Below, in pieces: positions 1-5,840 of a DNA stretch of 8,961 nucleotides (the first letter of the stretch is position 1; every line of letters starts with the position of its first letter). The notes under the pieces were generated by a model, which saw only the letters and a program-made list of their open reading frames with translations, was not told the DNA's origin and made no database searches. The DNA is taken from contig DAOUYM010000030.1 in the NCBI GenBank assembly GCA_030666115.1, positions 1-8,961 on the forward strand, in the 5' to 3' direction. The DNA comes from Candidatus Aenigmatarchaeota archaeon (GTDB lineage Archaea; Aenigmatarchaeota; Aenigmatarchaeia; QMZP01). A program made the position numbers and the translations under genes.

Positions 1-197
1 TGGGTGATGACGATACGATGCCCCAGCCTGGATATCTTCATAATCTCCCTGCAGGCCTCCTCTATGTGCTTCACTTCCTGGTGTATCGAGAACTTCTCAC
101 CTGCTCTCAGCAGGGTATTCCCTCCAAGCGCAATAACAATGATTTCTTTCCTCACACCATTGTTCGATCTCTTCCTGGGTTTTCTTTTTTTCGGCAT
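1..197 (-). CDS. arcC: Carbamate kinase, N-terminal part (runs off left edge)
   Basis: Carbamate kinase makes ATP and carbamate from carbamoyl phosphate and ADP (or the reverse) in the cytoplasm. Only the first 65 codons plus two bases are visible, read leftward from an ATG at 197. Residues 19-29 (IIVIALGGNTL) are the amino-acid-kinase nucleotide/phosphate loop in its carbamate-kinase form. Residues 34-52 form the expected helix, and RIVIT at 61-65 is the strand that leads into the family's HGNGPQVG motif, which would lie just outside the window. The first ten residues hold seven Lys/Arg, a basic tail ahead of the usual family start. A GTG at 155 would give the usual length, but a TATA-like box sits about 25 bp before the ATG at 197 and no ribosome binding site precedes the GTG, so I prefer 197. 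It is divergent from the gene at 273. Seen: the motif. Inferred: function of the unseen part. Confidence 0.88.
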   Translation of the reverse strand, partial: MPKKRKPRKRSNNGVRKEIIVIALGGNTLLRAGEKFSIHQEVKHIEEACREIMKISRLGHRIVIT

Positions 198-217
198 GAT
201 TATAATTGGTGCCAGGA

Positions 218-227
218 TTAAAAATAG
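218..227 (-). promoter_or_regulatory. TATA-like box for the carbamate kinase gene
   Basis: On the minus strand this reads CTATTTTTAA, centred about 25 bp before the ATG at 197. This is the normal archaeal TATA-to-start distance, so a leaderless transcript is predicted. No Shine-Dalgarno site lies between the box and the ATG. Confidence 0.5.
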
Positions 228-242
228 ATTTCGAGAGCCAAG

Positions 243-251
243 CCTTAAAAG
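243..251 (+). promoter_or_regulatory. TATA-like box for the gene at 273
   Basis: CCTTAAAAG is centred about 26 bp before the ATG at 273. The same core recurs at similar distance before the genes starting at 7455, 7601 and 5774. It predicts a leaderless transcript. Together with the minus-strand box at 218-227 it forms a compact divergent promoter region of 75 bp. Confidence 0.6.
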
Positions 252-272
252 ACTAACTGATAAGACAAAGTC

Positions 273-644
273 ATGAAGAAAATTGCCTGGTTGGCTGAGA
301 GGGGAGATAATATGGTAGGTGCAGGGATTTATAATGAGATATTACCATTACCCGAATACCAGATTGATTTTTTTAGTCACCAGTCTGAAATCTACGATAT
401 GATGAACAATGGATATGATTTATTTGTTATAGGATTGTGTGTTGGTGGAGATGATTTATTGAGTTATCCGCTAATTGATGCTATCAGGGCGAATAAGAAA
501 ACGAAAAATACACCAATTCTGGTACACTCAACTAATGCAGATATGCCTAAACACGAATTAGAGATTAGAGAAAGAGATGTTTCTGTTCTTCACAAACCAC
601 ATGATGGAAATAAATTGAGGAGAGTAGTGAGAGCACTGATTTAA
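273..644 (+). CDS. Small response-regulator receiver-like protein, phospho-acceptor apparently absent
   Basis: A 123-residue single-domain soluble protein. The pattern resembles a CheY-type receiver: strand KKIAWLA at 2-8, strand DLFVIGL at 49-55, strand TPILVHSTN at 80-88 with Ser86 where Thr/Ser is expected, and HKP at 107-109 matching the conserved Lys-Pro. Known receivers carry the phosphorylated Asp at the end of strand 3; here Gly54 appears to take that place, and the N-terminal acidic pair is not obvious. If the fold is right, it is a pseudo-receiver that would signal by binding rather than by phosphorylation. The ATG at 273 is fixed by a TATA box about 26 bp upstream. By hand count about 36% of bases at 301-640 are G or C, well below most neighbours. 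That it is a gene is likely; the fold assignment is only moderate, and no partner kinase is visible. Confidence 0.72.
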   Translation: MKKIAWLAERGDNMVGAGIYNEILPLPEYQIDFFSHQSEIYDMMNNGYDLFVIGLCVGGDDLLSYPLIDAIRANKKTKNTPILVHSTNADMPKHELEIRERDVSVLHKPHDGNKLRRVVRALI

Positions 645-647
645 ATC
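638..647 (+). promoter_or_regulatory. TATA-like box overlapping the preceding stop codon
   Basis: GATTTAAATC is centred about 25 bp before the ATG at 668 and contains the TAA stop (642-644) of the gene before it. It would give the small membrane protein gene its own leaderless transcript. Confidence 0.5.
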
Positions 648-667
648 CCAGCACGAAATATAATCCA

Positions 668-904
668 ATGAAAACCTCGCAGTTCGTTGGTGTTGGGTTG
701 TTGGTTCTGGGGATAGTTGTTATAGCTGGTTATGGAATCTTCATGTTTGCGATAGAGGAGGATATCCCGCTGTTCATAAGGATCGGGCTGGCACTGGTTG
801 CTGTGGGTGTTGCTCTGGTTTTGCTCTCCCTGGTAAAGGAGAGGTTAAGGGATTTAAAGAAAGAGAGGCAATATAAATCAAACGAAAACAAACCCAGGAA
901 ATGA
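668..904 (+). CDS. Small two-helix membrane protein
   Basis: A 78-residue protein with two hydrophobic helices at about 7-28 and 36-57, joined by a short acidic loop (EEDIP at 30-34), and followed by a highly charged Lys/Arg/Glu tail at 57-78. The pattern fits a helical hairpin with both ends and the basic tail in the cytoplasm. Small proteins of this design, with an EEDIP-like loop and a charged tail, are familiar from archaeal genomes but have no assigned function that I know. The ATG at 668 lies about 25 bp after a TATA-like box and lacks a Shine-Dalgarno site, so leaderless translation is likely. It is 39 bp upstream of the membrane-protein gene at 944 and is probably co-transcribed with it. 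Function not recognised. Confidence 0.75.
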   Translation: MKTSQFVGVGLLVLGIVVIAGYGIFMFAIEEDIPLFIRIGLALVAVGVALVLLSLVKERLRDLKKERQYKSNENKPRK

Positions 905-931
905 AACAGGAAATAAAACGAAAGAAATGAT

Positions 932-936
932 GGTGA
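932..936 (+). promoter_or_regulatory. Ribosome binding site for the gene at 944
   Basis: GGTGA, complementary to the archaeal 16S rRNA 3' end (UCACC), sits 7 bases before the ATG at 944. This suggests translation from within a polycistronic transcript that starts before the gene at 668. Confidence 0.6.
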
Positions 937-943
937 CGATATT

Positions 944-1753
944 ATGACTAACCCCGGACTGCTGCTCAGTGGCATAGGGATGATACTTGTTGGTATACTG
1001 GTACCGCTTTGGTGGCAAAGAAGGACCAAGGCAGGGGCTAATTATTTTCTCTGGGGAGCCGGCGTATGGGTAGTGGCTATAGCGATAAAGATAGTAATGG
1101 ACTACACCATCACGCCAGTGCTCAATGCCTCGGTCCAGTCATACGGCCTTCTCTCGATCTTCGTTGTGATGGGACTGTACCTGGGACTGAGGACAGGAAT
1201 CCTTGAGTCAGGCCTTTCCTATGTCTTCATGATCAAGACCAGGCTCAAGAACATGAACTACAAGCAGGCAGTCGCTTTTGGTATCGGGTTCGGCGCGGTT
1301 GAGGCACTGTTCCTTGGGGCGACGTCCTTCATCAACGTATTGATGTTCATACTGTTCCCGCAGATCATAAGCATGCTTCCTGAGGCAACGCAGACAGTAC
1401 TGCTCTCGCAGCTCAACTCAAGCACCTGGATAGTGCTCGGTCCGGTAATAGAGAGGATCGCCATCCTCTTCATACACGTGTTCTCCACCCTTCTGGTGGT
1501 CTACGCGATAAAGGGAAAGAAGATCAGCTACCTCATAATTTCCATACTGTTCAAGACACTGGTTGACGGGATAATCCCGTGGCTCGTGTACAACATGCAG
1601 CCACTAACCGAGTTACCCAATGCCTACATGGTCGAGATCCCCTTCATAATCCTGGCACTGATATCCTGGTACGGGATTAAGTGGATGAAACCAAGGATAG
1701 GCTCAAACACCAGGGACAAGATCGCGGGCTTCATAACCAAGACATTCGAATGA
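944..1753 (+). CDS. YhfC-family (glutamic intramembrane protease-like) membrane protein, atypical motifs
   Basis: A 269-residue protein with about seven to eight hydrophobic segments. It resembles the YhfC family, a relative of the CPBP/PrsW glutamic-type intramembrane proteases. Visible motifs are Glu88 in GILESG (85-90), Glu120 in GFGAVEA (115-121), and ERIAILFIH at 170-178 followed by ST, which matches the family's ER..A...H....S block. The last motif is FKTLVDG at 203-209. As I recall the family, motif 1 is usually EE with a nearby Arg, motif 2 is GHGG.EA and the last motif begins with His. Here these become ES, GFGA and Lys204. It may be a divergent protease or a non-catalytic member. 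A GGTGA site 7 bases before the ATG supports the start. It probably forms an operon with the two-helix protein upstream. Substrate unknown. Confidence 0.8.
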   Translation: MTNPGLLLSGIGMILVGILVPLWWQRRTKAGANYFLWGAGVWVVAIAIKIVMDYTITPVLNASVQSYGLLSIFVVMGLYLGLRTGILESGLSYVFMIKTRLKNMNYKQAVAFGIGFGAVEALFLGATSFINVLMFILFPQIISMLPEATQTVLLSQLNSSTWIVLGPVIERIAILFIHVFSTLLVVYAIKGKKISYLIISILFKTLVDGIIPWLVYNMQPLTELPNAYMVEIPFIILALISWYGIKWMKPRIGSNTRDKIAGFITKTFE

Positions 1754-1774
1754 TCGTTGAATGATCCCGGGGTA

Positions 1775-1801
1775 TGATAATAATCGGATGTGATAATAAT
1801 C
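1775..1801 (+). repeat. Pair of 11-bp direct repeats before the methyltransferase gene
   Basis: TGATAATAATC occurs at 1775-1785 and again at 1791-1801, 16 bp apart. A shorter pair, GAATGATC, lies at 1748-1755 and 1759-1766. Together they fill most of the 73-bp gap between 1753 and 1827. They could be a binding site or simple slippage products; nothing in the sequence decides. Confidence 0.45.
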
Positions 1802-1816
1802 ATTTTCAAATCTTAA

Positions 1817-1821
1817 GGTGA
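1817..1821 (+). promoter_or_regulatory. Ribosome binding site that sets the methyltransferase start
   Basis: GGTGA lies 5 bases before the ATG at 1827. The in-frame GTG at 1818 is part of this site, so it is not the start codon. Confidence 0.75.
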
Positions 1822-1826
1822 TTCAT

Positions 1827-2375
1827 ATGGCAAGGGATATAGACAAAGGTGAATGGAGAGCGCCTGATTTCGTCTTCAGGACATCCGAGTTCCTGACAGG
1901 GGCAAGGAATGTGCTGAGAAGGCCGAAGAAGATACTGGATGAACTCGGCGTAAAGGAAGGTCAGTCCGTGATCGATTTCTTCTGCGGACCAGGAAACTTC
2001 ACAATCCCTGCAGCCGAAATGGTTGGTGAGAGGGGAATGATCCATGCGGTTGATCTCCATCCGCTGGCACTGGAGACAATTGAACAGAAGGCAGAGAGGA
2101 GGGGACTCAAGAACATAGAGACCATATTTTCTGACATCGAGACAGGTCTTCCAAGGGAGAGCATTGATACTGTCCTGCTGTACGGTGCGCTTCACAGGAT
2201 AGATGAGAAAAGGACCCTCATGAGGGAGGTGTCAAGGGTGCTTAAGCCGGGCGGGCTGGTCTCAATATCTGACCACAGGATGGGCAGGGATATGCTGATG
2301 AAGATGATGAAGAGGTCCAGGTTTGACCTCAGGGATTCCAGAAGGGGAATCCTCAATTTCAGTAAAAGGGAATGA
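1827..2375 (+). CDS. Class I SAM-dependent methyltransferase
   Basis: A 182-residue cytoplasmic protein with the Rossmann-like fold of class I methyltransferases (Methyltransf_11/25 type). Motif I is VIDFFCGPGN at 48-57. The common DxGCGxG has Phe52 in place of the first Gly, a change also tolerated in families with DLFCG. Asp76 in AVDLH should bind the SAM ribose, SDI at 102-104 is the adenine-side motif, and the DTVLLYGALHRI stretch (114-125) and LKPGG (139-143) are motifs IV and post-IV. It is near the minimum length for the fold and has no extra substrate domain, so the substrate (small molecule, protein or RNA) cannot be read. The ATG at 1827 is set by a GGTGA site at 1817-1821. It is followed after 17 bp by the YbjQ gene and is probably co-transcribed with it. 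Confidence 0.88.
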   Translation: MARDIDKGEWRAPDFVFRTSEFLTGARNVLRRPKKILDELGVKEGQSVIDFFCGPGNFTIPAAEMVGERGMIHAVDLHPLALETIEQKAERRGLKNIETIFSDIETGLPRESIDTVLLYGALHRIDEKRTLMREVSRVLKPGGLVSISDHRMGRDMLMKMMKRSRFDLRDSRRGILNFSKRE

Positions 2376-2378
2376 TAT

Positions 2379-2387
2379 AGGAGGTGA
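2379..2387 (+). promoter_or_regulatory. Strong ribosome binding site for the YbjQ-family gene
   Basis: AGGAGGTGA is a full match to the archaeal anti-Shine-Dalgarno sequence. It ends 5 bases before the ATG at 2393 and 8 before the ATG at 2396. The in-frame GTG at 2384 lies within the site and is rejected as a start. Confidence 0.8.
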
Positions 2388-2392
2388 ATGGA

Positions 2393-2713
2393 ATGATGGT
2401 TGTAACATCTAACAACATTGAGGGGAAGAATATAGAGAGGACACTTGGACTGGTCAAGGGTAATACCATAAGGGCAAAGCACCTTGGAAAGGATATAGTT
2501 GCCGGTCTCAGGAACCTGGTTGGCGGGGAGATAAAGGAATACACTGAAATGCTTTCAGAGGCAAGAGACGAGTCTGTCAGGAGAATGATAGATGACGCCA
2601 GGAAGCTGGAGGCTGACGCAATAGTAAACGTCAGGTTCACGACATCGACTGTGGTAGGCGGGGCAGCAGAGCTCCTGGCATACGGCACCGCTGTCAAGCT
2701 GGACAGGAAGTAG
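2393..2713 (+). CDS. YbjQ / UPF0145 family protein
   Basis: A 106-residue protein, the usual size for the YbjQ (UPF0145, DUF74) family, whose known structures are ring-forming pentamers and which is often labelled a putative heavy-metal-binding protein without firm biochemical proof. Recognisable features are the N-terminal strand MVVTSNNIEG (2-11), the core GGEIKEYTEMLSEARDES (44-61), then LEADAIVNVRF (72-82) and the C-terminal AYGTAVKL (96-103). It contains no Cys and no CxxC, and only one His (His30), so metal binding by the usual ligands is doubtful here. The start follows a perfect Shine-Dalgarno site; ATG 2396 is an equally usable start one codon later. It lies 17 bp after the methyltransferase gene, most likely in one operon. 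Cellular role unknown. Confidence 0.9.
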   Translation: MMVVTSNNIEGKNIERTLGLVKGNTIRAKHLGKDIVAGLRNLVGGEIKEYTEMLSEARDESVRRMIDDARKLEADAIVNVRFTTSTVVGGAAELLAYGTAVKLDRK

Positions 2714-2716
2714 AAA

Positions 2717-2724
2717 TTATTTAA
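2717..2724 (+). promoter_or_regulatory. TATA-like box for the lipoprotein gene
   Basis: TTATTTAA is centred about 30 bp before the ATG at 2750, which predicts a transcript with a leader of only about 3 bases. It begins four bases after the YbjQ stop codon, so the lipoprotein probably has its own promoter. No Shine-Dalgarno site precedes the ATG. Confidence 0.55.
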
Positions 2725-2749
2725 GCCCGCACCGGCAAGAATTAATTCA

Positions 2750-3574
2750 ATGAAAAAACTAATCCTGGTATTACCGGTTCTCATCGTTGTTCTCATGAGC
2801 GGCTGCACCACGCAGGATGCTGCCCAGATAATGGAGGACTCCCTGAACAAGATAGACAAACTTGATTCTTATAAGATATCCTACGATTACACACTTTCAA
2901 TGGACCCTGTGATGGAGATGGACGGTGATCTCACAATCTACCGGAAGGGCGACCTGATGAGGTCTGACATGGAGATACCGATAATGATGGGGATAACCAT
3001 GAACACTGTTACGTATTACCTGACTGAAGGCACCTTTGCATGCATCCAGGCCATGGATGAATACTTGTGCGTGCTGGGTGATGAGCAGTCGGTGCCTTTC
3101 AGCGACCCCGAGAGCATGATAGAGGCCACCGGAAACATGGTGGAGAAGGGTATACTCAGGATGGAATTCAAGGGCATCAGCAGCGTGGCAGGCAGGAACT
3201 GCTACAACATCAGCTTTGATATGGACATAACCAAGCTGAACTCCATAACACTCGAGGAGATGGAAATGCTGGGGATAGCGACTGACAGTGTTTCTGACTT
3301 CAAGAACATCAAGGAGTTCATAATCAATGAGTGCTACGACACCGAGACAGGTGTCTCGCTCTCGACATCCATGTCAATGGTGTCTGATCTGGGAGACGAC
3401 CCGGAAATGTCAGAGATGGGAATCAGCACTGTCTCGACCATGATCTCAATGAAGGCCACGTCATTCACACCCAACGCAGTCATAGATGACTCGATGTTCG
3501 TGCTTCCATCAGAACCCATGAGCATGGAGGAACTGGAGAACATGCTGCTTGAGGATATGGAAACCGGCGTCTAA
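2750..3574 (+). CDS. Methionine-rich lipoprotein, possibly LolA/LppX-like
   Basis: A 274-residue exported protein. The signal peptide (2-18: basic KK, hydrophobic core, then LMSGC) ends in a lipobox with Cys19 as the predicted lipid-anchored first residue. The mature part begins with a short helix (22-38) followed by SYKISYDYTLSM and alternating strands, a pattern like the open beta-barrel LolA/LppX/LprG fold that carries lipids; that fold is my inference from pattern only. Four further Cys (98, 107, 151, 195) could form two disulfides outside the membrane. Twenty-nine of 274 residues are Met (about 11%), and the mature domain is strongly acidic. The start is supported by the signal peptide and a TATA box about 30 bp upstream. 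The gene ends in a run of tandem repeats facing the convergent surface-protein gene. Confidence 0.85.
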   Translation: MKKLILVLPVLIVVLMSGCTTQDAAQIMEDSLNKIDKLDSYKISYDYTLSMDPVMEMDGDLTIYRKGDLMRSDMEIPIMMGITMNTVTYYLTEGTFACIQAMDEYLCVLGDEQSVPFSDPESMIEATGNMVEKGILRMEFKGISSVAGRNCYNISFDMDITKLNSITLEEMEMLGIATDSVSDFKNIKEFIINECYDTETGVSLSTSMSMVSDLGDDPEMSEMGISTVSTMISMKATSFTPNAVIDDSMFVLPSEPMSMEELENMLLEDMETGV

Positions 3575-3663
3575 TCCGTGATCTAATCTGTGATCTATCT
3601 GTGAATTTCTTGACCGGGTTTCTTGACTAGAAGAATATTCTACTTCTTTTCTACTTCTTGACC
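3571..3663. repeat. Tandem micro-duplications in the convergent intergenic gap
   Basis: Three kinds of short repeat fill this stretch. A 12-bp unit occurs as CTAATCCGTGAT (3571-3582), CTAATCTGTGAT (3583-3594) and a shortened third copy (3595-3605). TTTCTTGAC occurs at 3606-3614 and 3619-3627, with a related TTCTTGACC at 3655-3663. TTCTACTTCTT occurs at about 3638-3648 and 3649-3659. The first unit begins at the lipoprotein stop codon and repeats an in-frame stop (TAA 3572, TAA 3584, then TGA 3602). The last covers the end of the minus-strand gene. The palindrome AGAATATTCT is at 3632-3641. The T-rich plus strand at 3638-3650 may help termination. Confidence 0.6.
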
Positions 3664-5774
3664 AGGAGAATAAACCGTATTGCAAGGATTATGATTATGA
3701 TCAGTGCGATCACAGCAACCAGGATTGTCTTCCATGCCGGCCTGTCGCCGCCTATGATTGCTCCTGTTATGTTGCCTGTGGATGCGTTCAGGCTCACATC
3801 GGTTCCATCACCCTCACCTGTGAGGTCGTCTGTCACCACCACGTCCATTGTGTGGATTATGTCCAGATAATCTGATTCAGCCTTTATCACAAGTGTGTAT
3901 GTATCCTTTTCAACCCCGAAATCCGGTGAAAGGTAGACGTAGACTATACCTGACTCGCCTGGCTTCAGGTTCAGCTCTGTTGGCTCGAAGTGTATCCATA
4001 CAAGTCCCTCCACGCTGATGGAGTAAAGGACCGGCTTCTCACCAGTGTTCTTTATCTGAACCGGAACCGTTGTTGCATCACACTCGTCAATGGTGCATGG
4101 CCTTATCCTCTTCTCACCAGGGGCGTCCATTTCAGCATTGTAGCACTCCTGGAGCGTCTTGACGTTCAGTGCAGCTGTTGAAGTAAGGGAAACCTGATCT
4201 GAATCAGCCAGGGCAGAAACCATGTAGGCACCTGCCTCCTCGAATGGCACGAGGAAGGTCAGTTCAAAGCTCTCTGAATCACCGGGCTCAAGGTCAATGG
4301 GTTCTGCCTGGTCACCGTACTTGAGTATGTAAGAATCGCTCATCTCCCCTGTGTTCTCCAGCTTGACAACGTAACTGACAGAATCATAAGGGCAGACAGC
4401 CTGCATATCAGGCTCTATTGTGAGGACGGCCTTGTAGCAGTTCTCAACCATCAGGCTTATCTTTGTCTCGTCGTATATCTCGCCATCAGCGGCTGTTACT
4501 GTTATATCGACCCGGCCTTCAAGTCCTGCTATGTCCAGTGTCATGGTGGTTGTCCTGGTCTCTCCCGGAGCTATTGTGAGTGATGTGTCCTGGATCACGC
4601 CCAGGTTGGATGAAAGCTGATATGTGGTTCCAACAGTGCCGGTGTTCTTGACAGAAATATCGAAATCAACAGGCGGCTTTCCACTACAGATGGTGTAATC
4701 CGATGGTGACGCTATAACAGCGACACTCCTGCACTCACCTGCTGTAACAGTGGATGTGACCTTCTTGCTGTTGGTGGATTCCTTGACTGGGGTCACTGTA
4801 AGGCTGACGTCCTGTGTTCCCTGTATGCCTGGTGTTGCGGTTATGTGAAGGATGGTTTTCTGGCCGGGCTCCAAACTCACTTCTGATTCATCGCTTGTTA
4901 CCCAGCCAGGGGTATAGATGGAGTATGAATCAGCCATCTGGCCAGTGTTCTCTATCATGAGGCTGTATTCAACTGAGTCACCAAAACAGACTTCGTTCTC
5001 CTTTGGCTGAAGATCAGCAAGGAAATCATAACAATCATTCACGTACAGCTCAATGTTCCGGGTGACAGGTGAATAGTAGACCAGCGAACCAGGGTTGGTT
5101 GACCTGGCGCTTATGGTTACCATATACATCCCCATTGACAGCTGCTCGGGGTTCAGTACCACACTGAAGCCCCTGGTCTCGCCCCCGTTCAGGGTGATCT
5201 CTGACTCTGAGAAACCCGCCCACTCAACAGAAGAGGTCAGCTCAAAGGTCTCCTCGAACTTTCCGAGGTTCTTGATCTCAAAATCATATGTCAGGGGAAC
5301 CGGCTCCTCGAAGCATGTTCCCTTCTCCTTGTCCCCAACAACAGTCAGCTCTGCGCCCCTGCAAAGAAGAACATCTATCTCAAGGTTCTCGGTGACTGTC
5401 TCCTGCCTTGTCTGTGAATCCGCTGTGACAGATGCTGTGTAGATTCCCGGTGAGACGTCACATCCCACGTTTATCAGAAAGAGGTCAAGGCTTCCTTCCT
5501 CTCCTGATCCAAGGACCAGAGAATCCTGTATCTGGGAACTCCATCCGGGCGGTGCGTTGAGCGTGAACTTGTAACTATCCGTGTTGAAATGCAGGTTCTT
5601 GACATCAACAGAAATGTGCTCAGGTGTTATGGATGAGCATGGACAGACGGATATCTGATTCGGGAATATGGTCATTTCTGTGTAGCCCTGTGCCATTGCA
5701 CCGGAAAATGATATTAAAGCAGCTACCAAGAACGCCCCGAATACAATCAATATTCTGCTTCCAATTCTGCTCAT
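3651..5774 (-). CDS. Surface protein with six tandem Ig-like domains and C-terminal anchor
   Basis: A 707-residue type I membrane protein, probably an envelope or S-layer-associated component. Residues 1-28 are a signal peptide ending AMA. The ectodomain is six repeats of about 100 residues resembling the COG1361/CARDB/NEW3 type of beta-sandwich. Each has a Y/F...I.NTG strand, a W or equivalent, and an L.PG(E/Q) turn; NTG occurs at 276, 377, 474 and 576. Cysteines mark the junctions at 138/154, 248/263, 348/363, 446/461 and 544/560, with further ones at 44, 46, 105 and 565. A flexible Gly/Asp/Ser/Thr linker (650-675) leads to a membrane helix at about 684-704 and a short KK tail. The ATG at 5774 lies about 26 bp after a TATA box, so I prefer it; the ATG at 5780 adds two residues. 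Upstream lies the related surface gene, separated by a terminator. Ligand unknown. Confidence 0.88.
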   Translation of the reverse strand: MSRIGSRILIVFGAFLVAALISFSGAMAQGYTEMTIFPNQISVCPCSSITPEHISVDVKNLHFNTDSYKFTLNAPPGWSSQIQDSLVLGSGEEGSLDLFLINVGCDVSPGIYTASVTADSQTRQETVTENLEIDVLLCRGAELTVVGDKEKGTCFEEPVPLTYDFEIKNLGKFEETFELTSSVEWAGFSESEITLNGGETRGFSVVLNPEQLSMGMYMVTISARSTNPGSLVYYSPVTRNIELYVNDCYDFLADLQPKENEVCFGDSVEYSLMIENTGQMADSYSIYTPGWVTSDESEVSLEPGQKTILHITATPGIQGTQDVSLTVTPVKESTNSKKVTSTVTAGECRSVAVIASPSDYTICSGKPPVDFDISVKNTGTVGTTYQLSSNLGVIQDTSLTIAPGETRTTTMTLDIAGLEGRVDITVTAADGEIYDETKISLMVENCYKAVLTIEPDMQAVCPYDSVSYVVKLENTGEMSDSYILKYGDQAEPIDLEPGDSESFELTFLVPFEEAGAYMVSALADSDQVSLTSTAALNVKTLQECYNAEMDAPGEKRIRPCTIDECDATTVPVQIKNTGEKPVLYSISVEGLVWIHFEPTELNLKPGESGIVYVYLSPDFGVEKDTYTLVIKAESDYLDIIHTMDVVVTDDLTGEGDGTDVSLNASTGNITGAIIGGDRPAWKTILVAVIALIIIIILAIRFILLVKK

Positions 5775-5790
5775 AAACATTAAATGGTTA

Positions 5791-5805
5791 CTAAATTTTT
5801 TAAGT
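5791..5805 (-). promoter_or_regulatory. TATA-like box for the six-domain surface protein
   Basis: The minus strand reads ACTTAAAAAATTTAG. Its CTTAAAAA part (5804-5797) is centred about 26 bp before the ATG at 5774 but only about 20 bp before the ATG at 5780. This favours the inner start and a leaderless transcript separate from the upstream surface gene. Confidence 0.6.
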
Positions 5806-5812
5806 GCATGTG

Positions 5813-5840
5813 AAAAAACGAAAGCCTTAAAAAGCTTTCG
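5813..5840 (-). terminator. Hairpin plus T-tract terminator overlapping the end of the cysteine-rich surface gene
   Basis: On the minus strand, CGAAAGC (5840-5834) pairs perfectly with GCTTTCG (5825-5819) around an 8-base loop and is followed at once by six T (5818-5813). The stem and loop include the last sense codons and the stop codon. This looks like a classical intrinsic terminator; archaea normally rely on the T-tract, so the hairpin may be helpful rather than required. Confidence 0.7.

Noticed and set aside
4..276. Plus-strand open frame of 90 codons at the left edge
   Set aside because: It lies opposite the clear carbamate kinase reading frame (minus, 197 to 1) and its translation has no recognisable pattern.
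1818..1820. GTG start for the methyltransferase
   Set aside because: It lies within the GGTGA ribosome binding site for the ATG at 1827.
2359..2859. Minus-strand open frame of 166 codons
   Set aside because: It is antisense to the YbjQ gene and the lipoprotein start, both of which have family motifs, start signals and a lipobox.
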